DNA of 64,000 bases from Psychromonas sp. SP041 (lineage in GTDB: Bacteria; Pseudomonadota; Gammaproteobacteria; Enterobacterales; Psychromonadaceae), in contig NZ_CBRF02000019.1 in NCBI RefSeq assembly GCF_000470315.2, forward strand, positions 20,374 to 84,373, given 5' to 3'. Shown here in pieces: positions 49,971 through 59,516 of the stretch. Each line of letters begins with the position of its first letter. The first letter of the stretch is position 1. Position numbers and translations under genes: made by a program. Under the pieces are notes generated by a model that saw nothing but the letters and a program-made list of their open reading frames with translations, was not told where the DNA came from and did not search any database.

Positions 49971-52166
49971 ATGCAATACTCTTTTGCTTTAATGCTTAGA
50001 CGATTAATTTCTGACTCTAACGCACACTCTGGATTTCGTGTTGTCATTGCAATGGCATGCACCTTTATACCTGCATTATTTGACTTTCATCTAGGCTTAT
50101 TTGAACAATCTAATTTAGCGGTTTCACTGTCACTTTGTTTGGGTGTAATGGCCAGTGCGATTGTTGAAGTTGATGAAAACACTAAGGAGAGAAAGAAATT
50201 CATTGCGACGGTTATCGCTTGCTTCTTTATTGCAGCCTCAAGTGTTGAATTGTTATTACCCTACCCTACTTTTTTTGCCCTCGGTTTAGGTATTTCTAGC
50301 TTTGCTTTTATGATGTTAGCAAGTCTTGGGACGCATTATACTAAGATTGGTTTTGGTGCGATTTTAATCGCTATCTATACCATGATAGGGCACAAAGCTA
50401 ACGTCGTTTGGTTTGAACAACCTCTTTTATTAGCTATCGGCGCACTCTGGTATGGTTTATTTGCGATTTATTGGTCGCATTTAAGTCCTAACAGAACCTT
50501 GCGAGAACAACTCTCACAGCTATTTTATGCGATAAGCCGATATCAATTACAAAAGTCAGACTTATTTGATGCACAAAAAGGCAATTCCAAACAAGCCATT
50601 ATTGATACGAGACAGAAACTAGCCGTTTTAAACATCAGTATTATGGCGCGTTTAGAATCCTCTAAAAGCATGATAAAAGGTCAATACAAAGCGAATAGAC
50701 GACAACAAGAATTAAGTTTATTGAACCAATATTATTTAGTCGCAGAACAAATTCATGAGCGTATTAGTGCTAGCCAATATTTATATAGTCAATTAGAAAA
50801 TACCTTTGGTCGAAGCCAAATACTAGAAGGGTTTCACCAACTACTTTTACAATTAAGTACCGATTGTCATCAAGTAGGGGCAAATATTAGTGAAAAAAAA
50901 CGATACCAACATTCACGTCGTTTAAAGTGGACAATAGAAGCCCTTGCTGATCAACTTTATGTATTAAAACAAAAATTACAATTATTCGATAATAATCAAG
51001 AGGCCATGCAAGCTTTACAAGCTATTTACGACAACCTGAATGGGATAGATAACCTGCTGCATTCTTTAACTATTAATAATAAAGAAAACCCAGTGATTGT
51101 TGTCGATAGCGAGAAAAAGCAACCTCTTAACTTCTGGAAAACAATCCGAAAAGCCTATAAACAAAAAACACCGGTATTTAAACATGCCGTGCGTATTAGT
51201 CTCTCATTAGTAATTGCTTACCTTATCCAAGTGCAGTTTCAACTTAACAATGGTTTTTGGATCCTATCAACCGTGTTATTTGTTTGTCAGCCTAGTTTCA
51301 GTGAAACACGTAAACGTCTTACATTGAGAAGTTTTGGTACACTATTAGGCATACTACTGAGCTTTCCAGTTTTTATCATGATTGAAAATGAGATATTACA
51401 ATCAATATTAATGGTCGTTTCAGCATTCTTATTCATTAACTACGTACGAACAAATTACGGTTTAGCCGTTATATTTATTACTTTATTTGTAATGATATTA
51501 ACTAATCTCCTGGCTCCTTCCGGTATTGATGTTTTATACGCACGCATTTATGAAACGTTAATTGGTTGTGTATTAAGCTTTTTAGCGATTAGCTTTATTT
51601 ACCCTGATTGGCAATTCAAACGCTTCCCTGCTTTAGTAAATAATCATTTGCTCAATAGTAGTCGTTATTTTAAACAAATAGCACAGCAATATCAGTTTGG
51701 GCGAAGTGAAAGCATTATATTCCGCCAAACTCGGTTTGCATCATTCAAATCGGATGCTGCATTGACTTCTGCTTGGCAGAGCATGCTTTTTGAACCTAAT
51801 TCAAAACAACATCTAAAACAAGAAGTCTTTGGTTTAGTTAATCGTTGTGATGCATTAAATTGCTATATTGCAGCCCTCTCTTCACATCGCCATAAGATTG
51901 AATCAGAACAGGATTTAGCGCTATTAAAGCAACTTTTTGTCGCCACTTCAGAGCAAATTTTATATACCTACCGCCCTGAATTAAAAGAGACTGCGATTGA
52001 AAAAATTGAAATTGAGTCATTTCAATTATATAAAGAGACAATGTCAGATGAATCTAAATTAATTGTTGAACAATTACGATTGATTGCTTTTACCGCGTTA
52101 GATATACAAGCACTTTTACAAAAAATTGAACGTAGAGCACAGCGCGAATCACCTTCGCTTGCCTGA
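49971..52166 (+). CDS. yccS: YccS/FUSC-family inner-membrane protein
   Basis: A 731-residue protein with two blocks of hydrophobic helices (about 20-170 and 395-530), each followed by a soluble region, as in YccS/YhfK and the fusaric-acid-resistance (FUSC) superfamily. The second block contains NNGFWILSTVLFVCQPSF and a long RKRLTLRSFGTLLG loop. Transport substrate unknown; FUSC members are efflux pumps or aromatic acid exporters. Confidence 0.85.
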   Translation: MQYSFALMLRRLISDSNAHSGFRVVIAMACTFIPALFDFHLGLFEQSNLAVSLSLCLGVMASAIVEVDENTKERKKFIATVIACFFIAASSVELLLPYPTFFALGLGISSFAFMMLASLGTHYTKIGFGAILIAIYTMIGHKANVVWFEQPLLLAIGALWYGLFAIYWSHLSPNRTLREQLSQLFYAISRYQLQKSDLFDAQKGNSKQAIIDTRQKLAVLNISIMARLESSKSMIKGQYKANRRQQELSLLNQYYLVAEQIHERISASQYLYSQLENTFGRSQILEGFHQLLLQLSTDCHQVGANISEKKRYQHSRRLKWTIEALADQLYVLKQKLQLFDNNQEAMQALQAIYDNLNGIDNLLHSLTINNKENPVIVVDSEKKQPLNFWKTIRKAYKQKTPVFKHAVRISLSLVIAYLIQVQFQLNNGFWILSTVLFVCQPSFSETRKRLTLRSFGTLLGILLSFPVFIMIENEILQSILMVVSAFLFINYVRTNYGLAVIFITLFVMILTNLLAPSGIDVLYARIYETLIGCVLSFLAISFIYPDWQFKRFPALVNNHLLNSSRYFKQIAQQYQFGRSESIIFRQTRFASFKSDAALTSAWQSMLFEPNSKQHLKQEVFGLVNRCDALNCYIAALSSHRHKIESEQDLALLKQLFVATSEQILYTYRPELKETAIEKIEIESFQLYKETMSDESKLIVEQLRLIAFTALDIQALLQKIERRAQRESPSLA

Positions 52167-52282
52167 ATAACTTGTACAAGTGTAAACAATGTAAAAGATT
52201 GCTCTTTTTAGGATAGGCAATTTATCACTTTTAATATAGAATTTTGCTCCAATAAAGCGCTCACTAGGTAAAGGAATTAGAC

Positions 52283-52609
52283 TTGATATTTAATGGTCAA
52301 GAAATTGCAACAGATGCACAAGGTTACTTACTCGACTCAACACAGTGGGATGTAGCATTAGCAGATGCAATAGCACAATTAGAAACGATAGCAATGACAG
52401 ATGAACACTGGCAAGTTATCTATTTTGTTCGTGATTTTTATGAGCAATTTAATACTTCACCAGCAATTCGAGCACTGGTCAAAGCGATGCAAAACAAATA
52501 CGGTAAAGAAAAAATCAATAGCCGTTATTTATACAGATTATTCCCAGATGGCCCAGCGAAGCAAGCCACTAAAATTGCTGGTTTACCTAAACCAGCGCGA
52601 TGTATATAA
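52283..52609 (+). CDS. tusE: Sulfur relay protein TusE (DsrC family)
   Basis: A 108-residue protein that accepts persulfide sulfur from TusBCD and passes it to MnmA for 2-thiouridine synthesis. The C-terminus GLPKPARCI carries the penultimate conserved Cys. The second DsrC cysteine, ten residues earlier, is absent, as expected for TusE. The start is a TTG with AAAGGAA upstream. It is cotranscribed with efpL. Confidence 0.93.
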   Translation: MIFNGQEIATDAQGYLLDSTQWDVALADAIAQLETIAMTDEHWQVIYFVRDFYEQFNTSPAIRALVKAMQNKYGKEKINSRYLYRLFPDGPAKQATKIAGLPKPARCI

Positions 52610-52632
52610 GCACAATATAAAGGAAAGTTAAT

Positions 52633-53199
52633 ATGCCTAAGGCAAGTGATATCAAAAAGAATACTGCAGTTGAATTTAACAACAGTGTTTACATTATTAA
52701 AGACATCGAACGTTCAGTACCTCAAGGTCGTGCAGGCGGTAGTTTATATCGTATGCGTATGTACGATGTTGTTTCTGGTGCAAAAACAGATGAAACATTC
52801 AAAGACAGTGACATGCTTACATTAGCAGACTTAATTCGCCGTAATGTTATGTTTTCATACCTTGATGGTGATGAACTAGTCTTTATGGATAGCGAAGATT
52901 ACACGCCATACAACTTAAATAAAGACAGCATCGCTGATGAAGTTTTATTTATTGATGAAAATACACAAGGTTTACAAGTTGTTATTGTTGATGGTGCACC
53001 AGTAGGTGTTGAATTACCGGCAAGTGTTGATTTAGTGATTGTAGAAACAGACCCTTCTATTAAAGGTGGCTCTGCAACTGCTCGTACAAAACCAGCTATT
53101 TTATCAACTGGCTTAACAGTGCAAGTACCTGAGCATATTTCAACGGGCGACAAAATCCGTGTTAATACAACCGAAAAGAAATTCATGGGCCGTGCATAA
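52633..53199 (+). CDS. efpL: EF-P-like translation factor EfpL (YeiP)
   Basis: A 188-residue three-domain EF-P paralogue that eases translation of polyproline and some other stalling motifs. The domain I loop carries Arg33 (VPQGRAGG) at the position where EF-P has its modified Lys, as in E. coli YeiP. The segment DYTPYNL, the [11 protein letters not shown] region and the C-terminal GRA ending match YeiP. It follows tusE by 23 bases with an AAAGGAA ribosome site. Confidence 0.93.
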   Translation: MPKASDIKKNTAVEFNNSVYIIKDIERSVPQGRAGGSLYRMRMYDVVSGAKTDETFKDSDMLTLADLIRRNVMFSYLDGDELVFMDSEDYTPYNLNKDSIADEVLFIDENTQGLQVVIVDGAPVGVELPASVDLVIVETDPSIKGGSATARTKPAILSTGLTVQVPEHISTGDKIRVNTTEKKFMGRA

Positions 53200-53274
53200 C
53201 CTCATGTAGCGCTATTTTGTAAGCTCGTTTTGTTCACCAGAAAGCTTGCAGATAATGCGTTGATTAACCTTCAT

Positions 53275-53300
53275 AAGCCGATAATTTTATCGGCTTTTTT
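53275..53300 (+). terminator. Rho-independent terminator after efpL
   Basis: AAGCCGATAA / TTATCGGCTT stem with a short loop followed by a T-run. Confidence 0.9.
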
Positions 53301-53670
53301 ATAGCCATTTCACGCTTATCTACTTACATTTACCTTCTATATATAAATGTCAACGCCCTACTCTTTAAATCATTTTTATAGAAAAATTAAAATGAGTATA
53401 AAATCACAACGAGTACCTCCTTCGACATACAATCCCTTTAAATAAGATGGTTTTAAAAACAAAGAGCTAAAAAGAAAGTGAAAGAATATTAAGTTGTATT
53501 AAAAATTAGTTTTTACAAAAGAAAGGATAAATAAGCAGGATTAACGGTAAGAAAGTGATACAACGTAAACCACTTGTTTACGTCATAACACTGTATATTT
53601 CAGGCACTGTTGTAGTTTGGTGTTATTAAGTACAACAGTGCCATATTTCTACATTTACAATATTTACAAC
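53301..53670. other. AT-rich intergenic region with two hairpins between efpL and nfeD
   Basis: No coding frame of note. Two perfect inverted repeats lie next to the nfeD stop: ACGTAAAC / GTTTACGT at 53563-53583 and a 12-bp stem GGCACTGTTGTA / TACAACAGTGCC at 53603-53642. The second is placed like a terminator for qmcA-nfeD but has no T-run in that direction. Confidence 0.5.
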
Positions 53671-54126
53671 CTAAATAACTTGTTCAACGGTCAATAAACC
53701 CACTTGCATAGCCGTAATTTTTACTTCAGTGCCAGCGCTCAAAGGTTCATTTGCTTTCACTTTCCAATCAATGCCTGAGTAACGATGGTTAATCGTTTTT
53801 CCCATTAAAAGATCTTCAGACAATGTAAACTGCTCGCCAATCATGCCATTATTTACTTGGTGCACTTCACCTTTATTTTGTAATCGTTTCATCGGTTGCC
53901 AGCTAATTAAAGCAACGATTGTCGATATAATAGCGGTTGCCAATAAAGCATTAAGCATCGTCGCCGGTAAAACACCAAGTACCATCAAAATACCAGTAAT
54001 AATCGTACCGAACCCAACAAAAAATAAAACGAATGTTGAAAACCCCAAAACCAGTACTTCAATTGCTAAAAGAATAAGACCCAGTACCACTAAAGCCTGC
54101 GGTAAATGTAAAAGAATATATTCCAT
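53671..54126 (-). CDS. nfeD: NfeD-like membrane protein (YbbJ type)
   Basis: A 151-residue protein with an N-terminal cluster of about three hydrophobic segments and a C-terminal OB-fold-like domain (about 85-151, GMIGEQFTLSEDL ... ITAMQVGLLTVEQ). NfeD proteins pair with SPFH proteins in membrane microdomain functions. It follows the SPFH gene by ten bases. Confidence 0.88.
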   Translation of the reverse strand: MEYILLHLPQALVVLGLILLAIEVLVLGFSTFVLFFVGFGTIITGILMVLGVLPATMLNALLATAIISTIVALISWQPMKRLQNKGEVHQVNNGMIGEQFTLSEDLLMGKTINHRYSGIDWKVKANEPLSAGTEVKITAMQVGLLTVEQVI

Positions 54127-54136
54127 ATATCAGCCT

Positions 54137-55072
54137 TTATTTTTTATTTAAGCTAGTAATAATGGTCATTGCTTGTGCAACCATAGACGCCGCATCATTA
54201 CCACTATCAGGTAATAATACCACTGATGATTCTTTAGCAATGGCAGCTTTAGCTTGAATCGCTTTAGTCGCTAGATCTAACTGAATAGCTTTTTGACCTG
54301 CGTCAGTATTAGCAGCTTCACCAACTCGATTTAATGCTTCTGCTTGAGCCGTTGCAACAGCAATAATCGCTTCTGCTTCACCTTGAGCTTGCAGTACTTG
54401 TTCTTCTTTTTCAGCTTCTGCTTTTAAGACTACTGAACGTTTTTGACCTTCAGCAACGTTAATAGCCGCTTGACGATCACCCTCAGATTCTAAAATTTGA
54501 GCTCGTTTAACACGCTCCGCTTTCATTTGTGTTTCCATCGCTTCCATCACGGTTGCCGGTGGCACAATATCTTTAATTTCATAACGTAACACTTGAATAC
54601 CCCATGGGCCTGCTGCTTCATTGATTGATGCAACAATATTAGTATTCAGTACATCGCGTTCCTCGAACGTTTTATCTAATTCCATTTTACCTAATTCAGA
54701 ACGCATCGTTGTTTGTGATAACTGCGTTACCGCGAAAACATAATCATCGATACCATAAGTTGCTTTATGTGGATCTAGCACTCTGAAGAACAGCACACCA
54801 TCAACACTTAACGAAATATTGTCTTTAGTGATAGCACTTTGGCTTGGTACATCAACAGCTTGTTCTTTCAACGAACGATCTGCACCAATATGGTCAATAA
54901 AAGGAACAAGAAAGTTTAGACCTGCTTCACGAGTCGATTGATATTTACCAAACCGTTCAATTAAAAAGGCACGATTTTGTGGCACAAAGATAATTGATTT
55001 TTTTAAGATGATAACAACTAACACTAGGATAAAAACTTGTATATTGAAGATGTATTCAAATAAGAGGTCCAT
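54137..55072 (-). CDS. qmcA: SPFH/band 7 paraslipin QmcA
   Basis: A 311-residue stomatin-like protein with one N-terminal membrane segment (about 8-30), the SPFH domain (VPQNRAFLIERFGKY to about 200) and an Ala/Glu-rich coiled coil (about 195-270). It is likely an inner-membrane oligomer that scaffolds proteases or lipid domains; in E. coli QmcA is encoded with YbbJ in the same order. Confidence 0.92.
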   Translation of the reverse strand: MDLLFEYIFNIQVFILVLVVIILKKSIIFVPQNRAFLIERFGKYQSTREAGLNFLVPFIDHIGADRSLKEQAVDVPSQSAITKDNISLSVDGVLFFRVLDPHKATYGIDDYVFAVTQLSQTTMRSELGKMELDKTFEERDVLNTNIVASINEAAGPWGIQVLRYEIKDIVPPATVMEAMETQMKAERVKRAQILESEGDRQAAINVAEGQKRSVVLKAEAEKEEQVLQAQGEAEAIIAVATAQAEALNRVGEAANTDAGQKAIQLDLATKAIQAKAAIAKESSVVLLPDSGNDAASMVAQAMTIITSLNKK

Positions 55073-55443
55073 ATTAATTCCTTTAGTAAAATTATATAAT
55101 TAAGTGATAATAACGTGTTGCCTCATTAAATAACACAACTCATTACTCTCTATCGTTAACATAAAATGTTGCACTTAAATATTGTGATTCGTGCACTACA
55201 TTAGTTTTTATGTTGCCATTATTTATGTCAAACTATGGCAATAATCCGTCAACATCAAAGCTTAAAGCAGGTATGGCAAGATATCATTATCAATCAGATT
55301 CTCATTACAATTAATACTATACGCAGATTATCGACATAAAAGTCACATAAATACTTAAGTTGAAATAAGCGAGGTTAAAGCGAATAGGATCCCCTTACAT
55401 TAAAGATATCTAACTATCACACCCATTTTATTAGGAAAGTAAC
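55073..55443. promoter_or_regulatory. qmcA/ABM-protein divergent region with a possible Fur box
   Basis: This 371-base gap between divergent genes is AT-rich. At 55280-55308, ATATCATTATCAATCAGATT followed by CTCATT contains partial matches to the Fur consensus (GATAATGAT units) on the minus strand. The match is incomplete, so the call is tentative. No tRNA or open frame is seen. Confidence 0.3.
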
Positions 55444-55791
55444 ATGTCACAAAAAATTTACTGCATTGCAATGTTTAGAGCCAAACCTGGTCAAGAAGAG
55501 GCATTATTTAAAATACTACAATCACTTGAGCCTAACTCACAACGAGAAGATGGTTGTATTCAATACTTAGCAACCCGTCATATACAAAGTGACTTTGCGG
55601 CAGGAGAAAGTTTTCCTTTAGTATTTAATGAAATTTGGGCAAATAAAACGGCTTTTGAAGCGCACTGTCAGCGCAAAGAGATTGTTGCATTTTTTGAACA
55701 ACAATGTGTTGCAGAGGATGGCTTAGTCGAATCTCACAATGTATGTGTATATAGCGATCAACCAAAAAATTATGACGCACCTAATTTATAA
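55444..55791 (+). CDS. Antibiotic-biosynthesis-monooxygenase (ABM) fold protein
   Basis: A 115-residue dimeric alpha-beta-barrel type protein, with CIAMFRAKPGQEEAL at the start and NEIWANKTAFEAHCQ as the conserved Trp/His segment. Family members include YgiN-type quinol monooxygenases and IsdG-type heme-degrading enzymes; the sequence does not decide between them. It is a single-gene unit with ribosome site AGGAAAG. Confidence 0.75.
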   Translation: MSQKIYCIAMFRAKPGQEEALFKILQSLEPNSQREDGCIQYLATRHIQSDFAAGESFPLVFNEIWANKTAFEAHCQRKEIVAFFEQQCVAEDGLVESHNVCVYSDQPKNYDAPNL

Positions 55792-55829
55792 TCTAGACAG
55801 TAATGTTTAAATAAAGGTAAGTTATTACC

Positions 55830-55878
55830 TACCATATAATACTAAATAATATCTACAGGCGCTTGGTATTATATGGTA
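55830..55878. terminator. Inverted repeat between the ABM gene and the M50-HlyD gene
   Basis: A 13-bp perfect stem (TACCATATAATAC / GTATTATATGGTA) with a 23-base loop between convergent genes. It is AT-rich with no clear T-run, so termination activity is uncertain. Confidence 0.4.
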
Positions 55879-55955
55879 AGTAAGCTTTTAAGTTAGTTAT
55901 TAACGATATGTAACCAATCTCAGCTGCTTTATATCCTTTATAAATATATTAGCGC

Positions 55956-58073
55956 TTAAAAACCACTTTCTCTTATTAACACAGACATTGTTTTTACAAA
56001 AAATATTTCAGCAACACTACGTCTAACACCACTTACAACCAACGTACCTTTGGTTCTCATTTTAAATAATCTATTATTATTAAGTACATTTGCATTTATT
56101 TGGTAATAGGCATCTTCACTATACATTCTTTTATGTGCATCATTTCTCGTTGCTATATCACCACCATATTCAGAACTTAGCTCAAGGTAAGATAAATAAG
56201 GTGTTGAAACTTGAGACAAAGAATAAATATCAGCTTCTATTGTATCTACTTCATCAATATTGGAGACAAAGTAGGACGTAGATGTAATATCAATATCTTT
56301 TATTCTATTTTCCGGACAAAATGCCCTTATCTTTAAATCATCTACATTATAAATTGACAGGATAGATTGCTTAGTATTTACCCATTGGTTAACGTTATAG
56401 CTATCATTAAAATAAATGTACCCGTCGAAAGGCGCTGTCATGGTCAAATTATTTTTCAGTTCAAGTAACCCTTCTAGTTCCTTTTCTTTACGTACTAGAC
56501 TCTCTGCTAATAAATAGCTTTGTGACAAGACCTCTCTTGAACTCGCATTTTTTTTCAACTCCTGTTTGATAGATGATATTTGTTGTCTATTTTTTTCAAT
56601 AGATAACGATAGAACTGGAGAGTTCAACGTCACTAACACATCACCTTTTTTTACTTGCTCTCCACTTTTAAAATTTATCGAAGTAATTTGTGCATCTTTA
56701 CTAGGATAAATATCAGCATAGTTTTTAACTTGTAAAATAGCAGGTAAATAAACTTTGTTATTCCAAGGAATAAAAAGGGCAAGAAGAATAGTTAAAATAA
56801 CGAGCATCGATATTACATTATTTTTGTTGAGTGAGACTTTATCTCTTTTATTCCACCAGATGGTTAACTCCTTATATATTGGCAACAATATAAACCAAAT
56901 TATTTCAACAATAAAAAGAATAATACCTAATACTTTAAACGCAAAATAATAAACTAGAATAGCGATACCTAAGAATAAAAAGAATCTATATATTGCTGTT
57001 AATATTGCGTAAATAATAAAAAAATTACGTTTACCGCGATTAATATATTCAGGTGCTTCTTCTACTAAACCCAATACTCTTTTTCTGATATACCATTTAG
57101 CCATTGCGAAAGAACGTGGTTGCAAATTTTCACTATTACTCCAATCTGACAAAGCGTAATAACCATCAAACCGCATAAATGGGCTAATATTTAATAACAC
57201 TGAAGTGATCCAACTTGTTGTAGCAAGCATGAACAAAATGCTATTTAAAACGCCATCAGGTGTAAATGACCAAAGGAAAGTAGCGATCATGGCGATATAT
57301 AATTCTACTTTTACACCGGCTAACACTATATTTAAACGTTGATATCTTGATCGTAACTTCCAAGAATCTGTTGTATCCGTGTACAACACAGGAAATAATA
57401 CTAAAAATGCAACACCCATCGAAGGCACTTTACAACCATACCTTTTGGCAGAAAAAGCATGTCCCAGCTCATGAAGACTTTTTATGAATATGAGGGAAAT
57501 GATGTAGAAGAATAATCCTTCTTTAGAAAAGAAGGATTGAAATGTCGTTATATAAACATCCCAATTTCTTAAAGCTAAGAAAACCCCGATAAATCCCATA
57601 AGGAAGACAATACTCTGCCAAAGTTGGCTATAAAAAAACGTGACAGTAGGTAACTGCTTACTAAGCCATCTATCAGGCTTAAAAAGGGGAATTCTAATAA
57701 AAAGGTAATTATGTAATAACCATTTAAAAGCATTACGATGGTTACGATTACCTACATTTATCAGTCTTAAAACACCTTGGTAGTTATCGGTAACGGTTAA
57801 TCCACTACCAACAATGAATTGAATAAACACATCTAAACTCGCTTGATCAAGTTCATAACCTTGAACGAGTAAGTCAGCAATTAATTCACTAGCCGTTTTA
57901 TTATTATCCCATTTTGAAATCAACTGAAAAGTATCAATGGCAATTGTAAAATATTTATTTTGAATAGGATCAAAAAGTAACCACCTTTTTGATCCATCTT
58001 CGCCAGCAGAAGTTTCGAGAACTTTTAAATCTTGTCTCAATTTAGGAAGAGCAGGTTCGTCTACTTGCTCCAT
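55956..58073 (-). CDS. PqqD-like / M50 site-2-protease-like / HlyD-type fusion membrane protein
   Basis: Positions are counted from the upstream ATG at 58088 (710 aa); I prefer the ATG at 58073, which overlaps the previous stop as TAATG (705 aa). Residues 15-105 resemble a PqqD-type fold (RWLLFDPIQNKYFTI ... TASELIADLL). A polytopic region (about 150-440) carries the metalloprotease motif HELGH (206-210) and the second-ligand motif NISPFMRFDGYY (300-311). After a last membrane segment (about 426-443) the C-terminus is HlyD-like: a lipoyl-type region (VKKGDVLVTLNS), a coiled coil and a beta-rich end. Such proteins are annotated as M50 or secretion HlyD; the substrate is unknown. The neighbours suggest export or processing of the giant adhesin. 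Confidence 0.8.
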   Translation of the reverse strand: MEQVDEPALPKLRQDLKVLETSAGEDGSKRWLLFDPIQNKYFTIAIDTFQLISKWDNNKTASELIADLLVQGYELDQASLDVFIQFIVGSGLTVTDNYQGVLRLINVGNRNHRNAFKWLLHNYLFIRIPLFKPDRWLSKQLPTVTFFYSQLWQSIVFLMGFIGVFLALRNWDVYITTFQSFFSKEGLFFYIISLIFIKSLHELGHAFSAKRYGCKVPSMGVAFLVLFPVLYTDTTDSWKLRSRYQRLNIVLAGVKVELYIAMIATFLWSFTPDGVLNSILFMLATTSWITSVLLNISPFMRFDGYYALSDWSNSENLQPRSFAMAKWYIRKRVLGLVEEAPEYINRGKRNFFIIYAILTAIYRFFLFLGIAILVYYFAFKVLGIILFIVEIIWFILLPIYKELTIWWNKRDKVSLNKNNVISMLVILTILLALFIPWNNKVYLPAILQVKNYADIYPSKDAQITSINFKSGEQVKKGDVLVTLNSPVLSLSIEKNRQQISSIKQELKKNASSREVLSQSYLLAESLVRKEKELEGLLELKNNLTMTAPFDGYIYFNDSYNVNQWVNTKQSILSIYNVDDLKIRAFCPENRIKDIDITSTSYFVSNIDEVDTIEADIYSLSQVSTPYLSYLELSSEYGGDIATRNDAHKRMYSEDAYYQINANVLNNNRLFKMRTKGTLVVSGVRRSVAEIFFVKTMSVLIRESGF

Positions 58074-59413
58074 TACCAACCAACCCATTGTCTTATTGAA
58101 GTAATGGGTTTCTTAAATAAATAAAAGAATAAGGTAACTTTGTCTGAATATATTTTAGCCGTCCCTCTAAGGCCAATTTTAGGGATATACCCATTTTCAT
58201 CAATCTGATCAAAGTCAGCAATAATTTTATAAGATAAGATGCTTTGTGGGGTTAATTCAGGCTCGTAGTAAATTTGAGATATTTTGCCATTCCAAGTATT
58301 TAACGGATCGTTATCGAAAAATATTTTAACTAGTGCATTGTCATTTAAAAAAATGGCATCCGTCACTGGTAGCATTATTTGAATTTGTATCTTCTGTTTA
58401 TTTGCAATTAGCAATATTTTTTCACCAACAACAACAGGTTTACCACTCCATTCATTTGGGTCATTAATTACAATAGTGCCATTATCTTCAGCTTTAATAA
58501 TCGTTTTATCAAATTGAATTTTAGCAAAGTCCATTTCAGCTTTTTTTAATTTAACTTCGGCTTCGAAACCAGCAATTTTAGATTTTAATTTATAGTCTAT
58601 AAAACTGTTCTGCTTAGTTGTATGTAATTGAGCCTTCGCGACTTCAAACGTTCTTTCTGCAATAATATAACTATTTTTAAAATCTACACTTTCTAATTTA
58701 ACTAATAAATCACCTTTTTTAACTACTTGATCAGGTAGTACTGTAATTGTATCTACAGCTCCATTTAATGGAGACGTAACAACAACAGGATCTTTAGCTT
58801 TGACTTCTAACGGTGATAAAACAGTAAGTCTTATGGGTAAGAACATCAGTAAAATAATAATGATGACAAAAAATTTGGCATATTTGCTGATGAAAGAACT
58901 ACTTCTACGCCAAAGCTTAAAATTAGATTTATATAATGAGAATAAGAAATAACGGTAAGAAGATGCAATATGTTTAAGCAGTGCTTTTTCTTTATCTTGC
59001 CAAACAGTATTTTTAAATAAAAGAAGATAATACTCAATTTCGATATTTTGTCGTGTCATTTTTAACGGCACCCATAACAAATTCATTGGGCTAAAATCTT
59101 TCATTTCAGTTTTTTGTTGTTCGGTTAAATCTTTCTCTACATTGACAACACGTAAAGACGATGAACTATCAAGTTTAACTAAGCGTTTAGCGACATCATT
59201 AATCCATTGCGTGAATGGAGATGTTGTTTCAACAACTGATACATCTGAAATAGCTTCAACAGTTAACTTATTATCCATATGTGATAATAATATCCCTTGA
59301 TCGTACGACACCAGTTCTCTGGTTTCATTGACAATAATATAAGCTAGCTCTTTTATCTCTTCGCTGTTACGACAGTTTTCCTCAAGTTGTAATAGTTGAG
59401 CAATATTTTTCAA
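58073..59413 (-). CDS. GAF-domain / HlyD-type membrane fusion protein
   Basis: Residues about 15-165 (counted from a TTG at 59428) resemble a cytoplasmic GAF domain. One transmembrane helix follows (about 185-204, FVIIIILLMFLPIRLTVL), then a periplasmic adaptor with a lipoyl-type half motif (VVKKGDLLVKLES), a coiled coil (about 255-310) and a beta-barrel region. I prefer the TTG at 59413 as start because GAAAGG lies seven bases ahead; the protein is then 446 residues. The stop overlaps the next ATG. A sensor-type domain on an export adaptor is unusual. Its place after the adhesin gene suggests a role in secretion. Confidence 0.78.
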   Translation of the reverse strand: MKNIAQLLQLEENCRNSEEIKELAYIIVNETRELVSYDQGILLSHMDNKLTVEAISDVSVVETTSPFTQWINDVAKRLVKLDSSSSLRVVNVEKDLTEQQKTEMKDFSPMNLLWVPLKMTRQNIEIEYYLLLFKNTVWQDKEKALLKHIASSYRYFLFSLYKSNFKLWRRSSSFISKYAKFFVIIIILLMFLPIRLTVLSPLEVKAKDPVVVTSPLNGAVDTITVLPDQVVKKGDLLVKLESVDFKNSYIIAERTFEVAKAQLHTTKQNSFIDYKLKSKIAGFEAEVKLKKAEMDFAKIQFDKTIIKAEDNGTIVINDPNEWSGKPVVVGEKILLIANKQKIQIQIMLPVTDAIFLNDNALVKIFFDNDPLNTWNGKISQIYYEPELTPQSILSYKIIADFDQIDENGYIPKIGLRGTAKIYSDKVTLFFYLFKKPITSIRQWVGW

Positions 59414-59457
59414 ATTAAGCCCTTTCAATAAGTTGAATTAACATGTTAAACATAGAG

Positions 59458-59489
59458 ACGGTGCTCAGCGATAAACGTCAAAGCACCGT
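59458..59489. other. Hairpin between the adhesin and GAF-HlyD genes
   Basis: ACGGTGCT / AGCACCGT stem of eight pairs with a 16-base loop and no T-run, within an 88-base gap. It could be an mRNA processing or stabilising element that sets the ratio of adhesin to export proteins. Confidence 0.4.
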
Positions 59490-59516
59490 ATCTTCAAGCA
59501 TAGTTCAAGTTATTGA

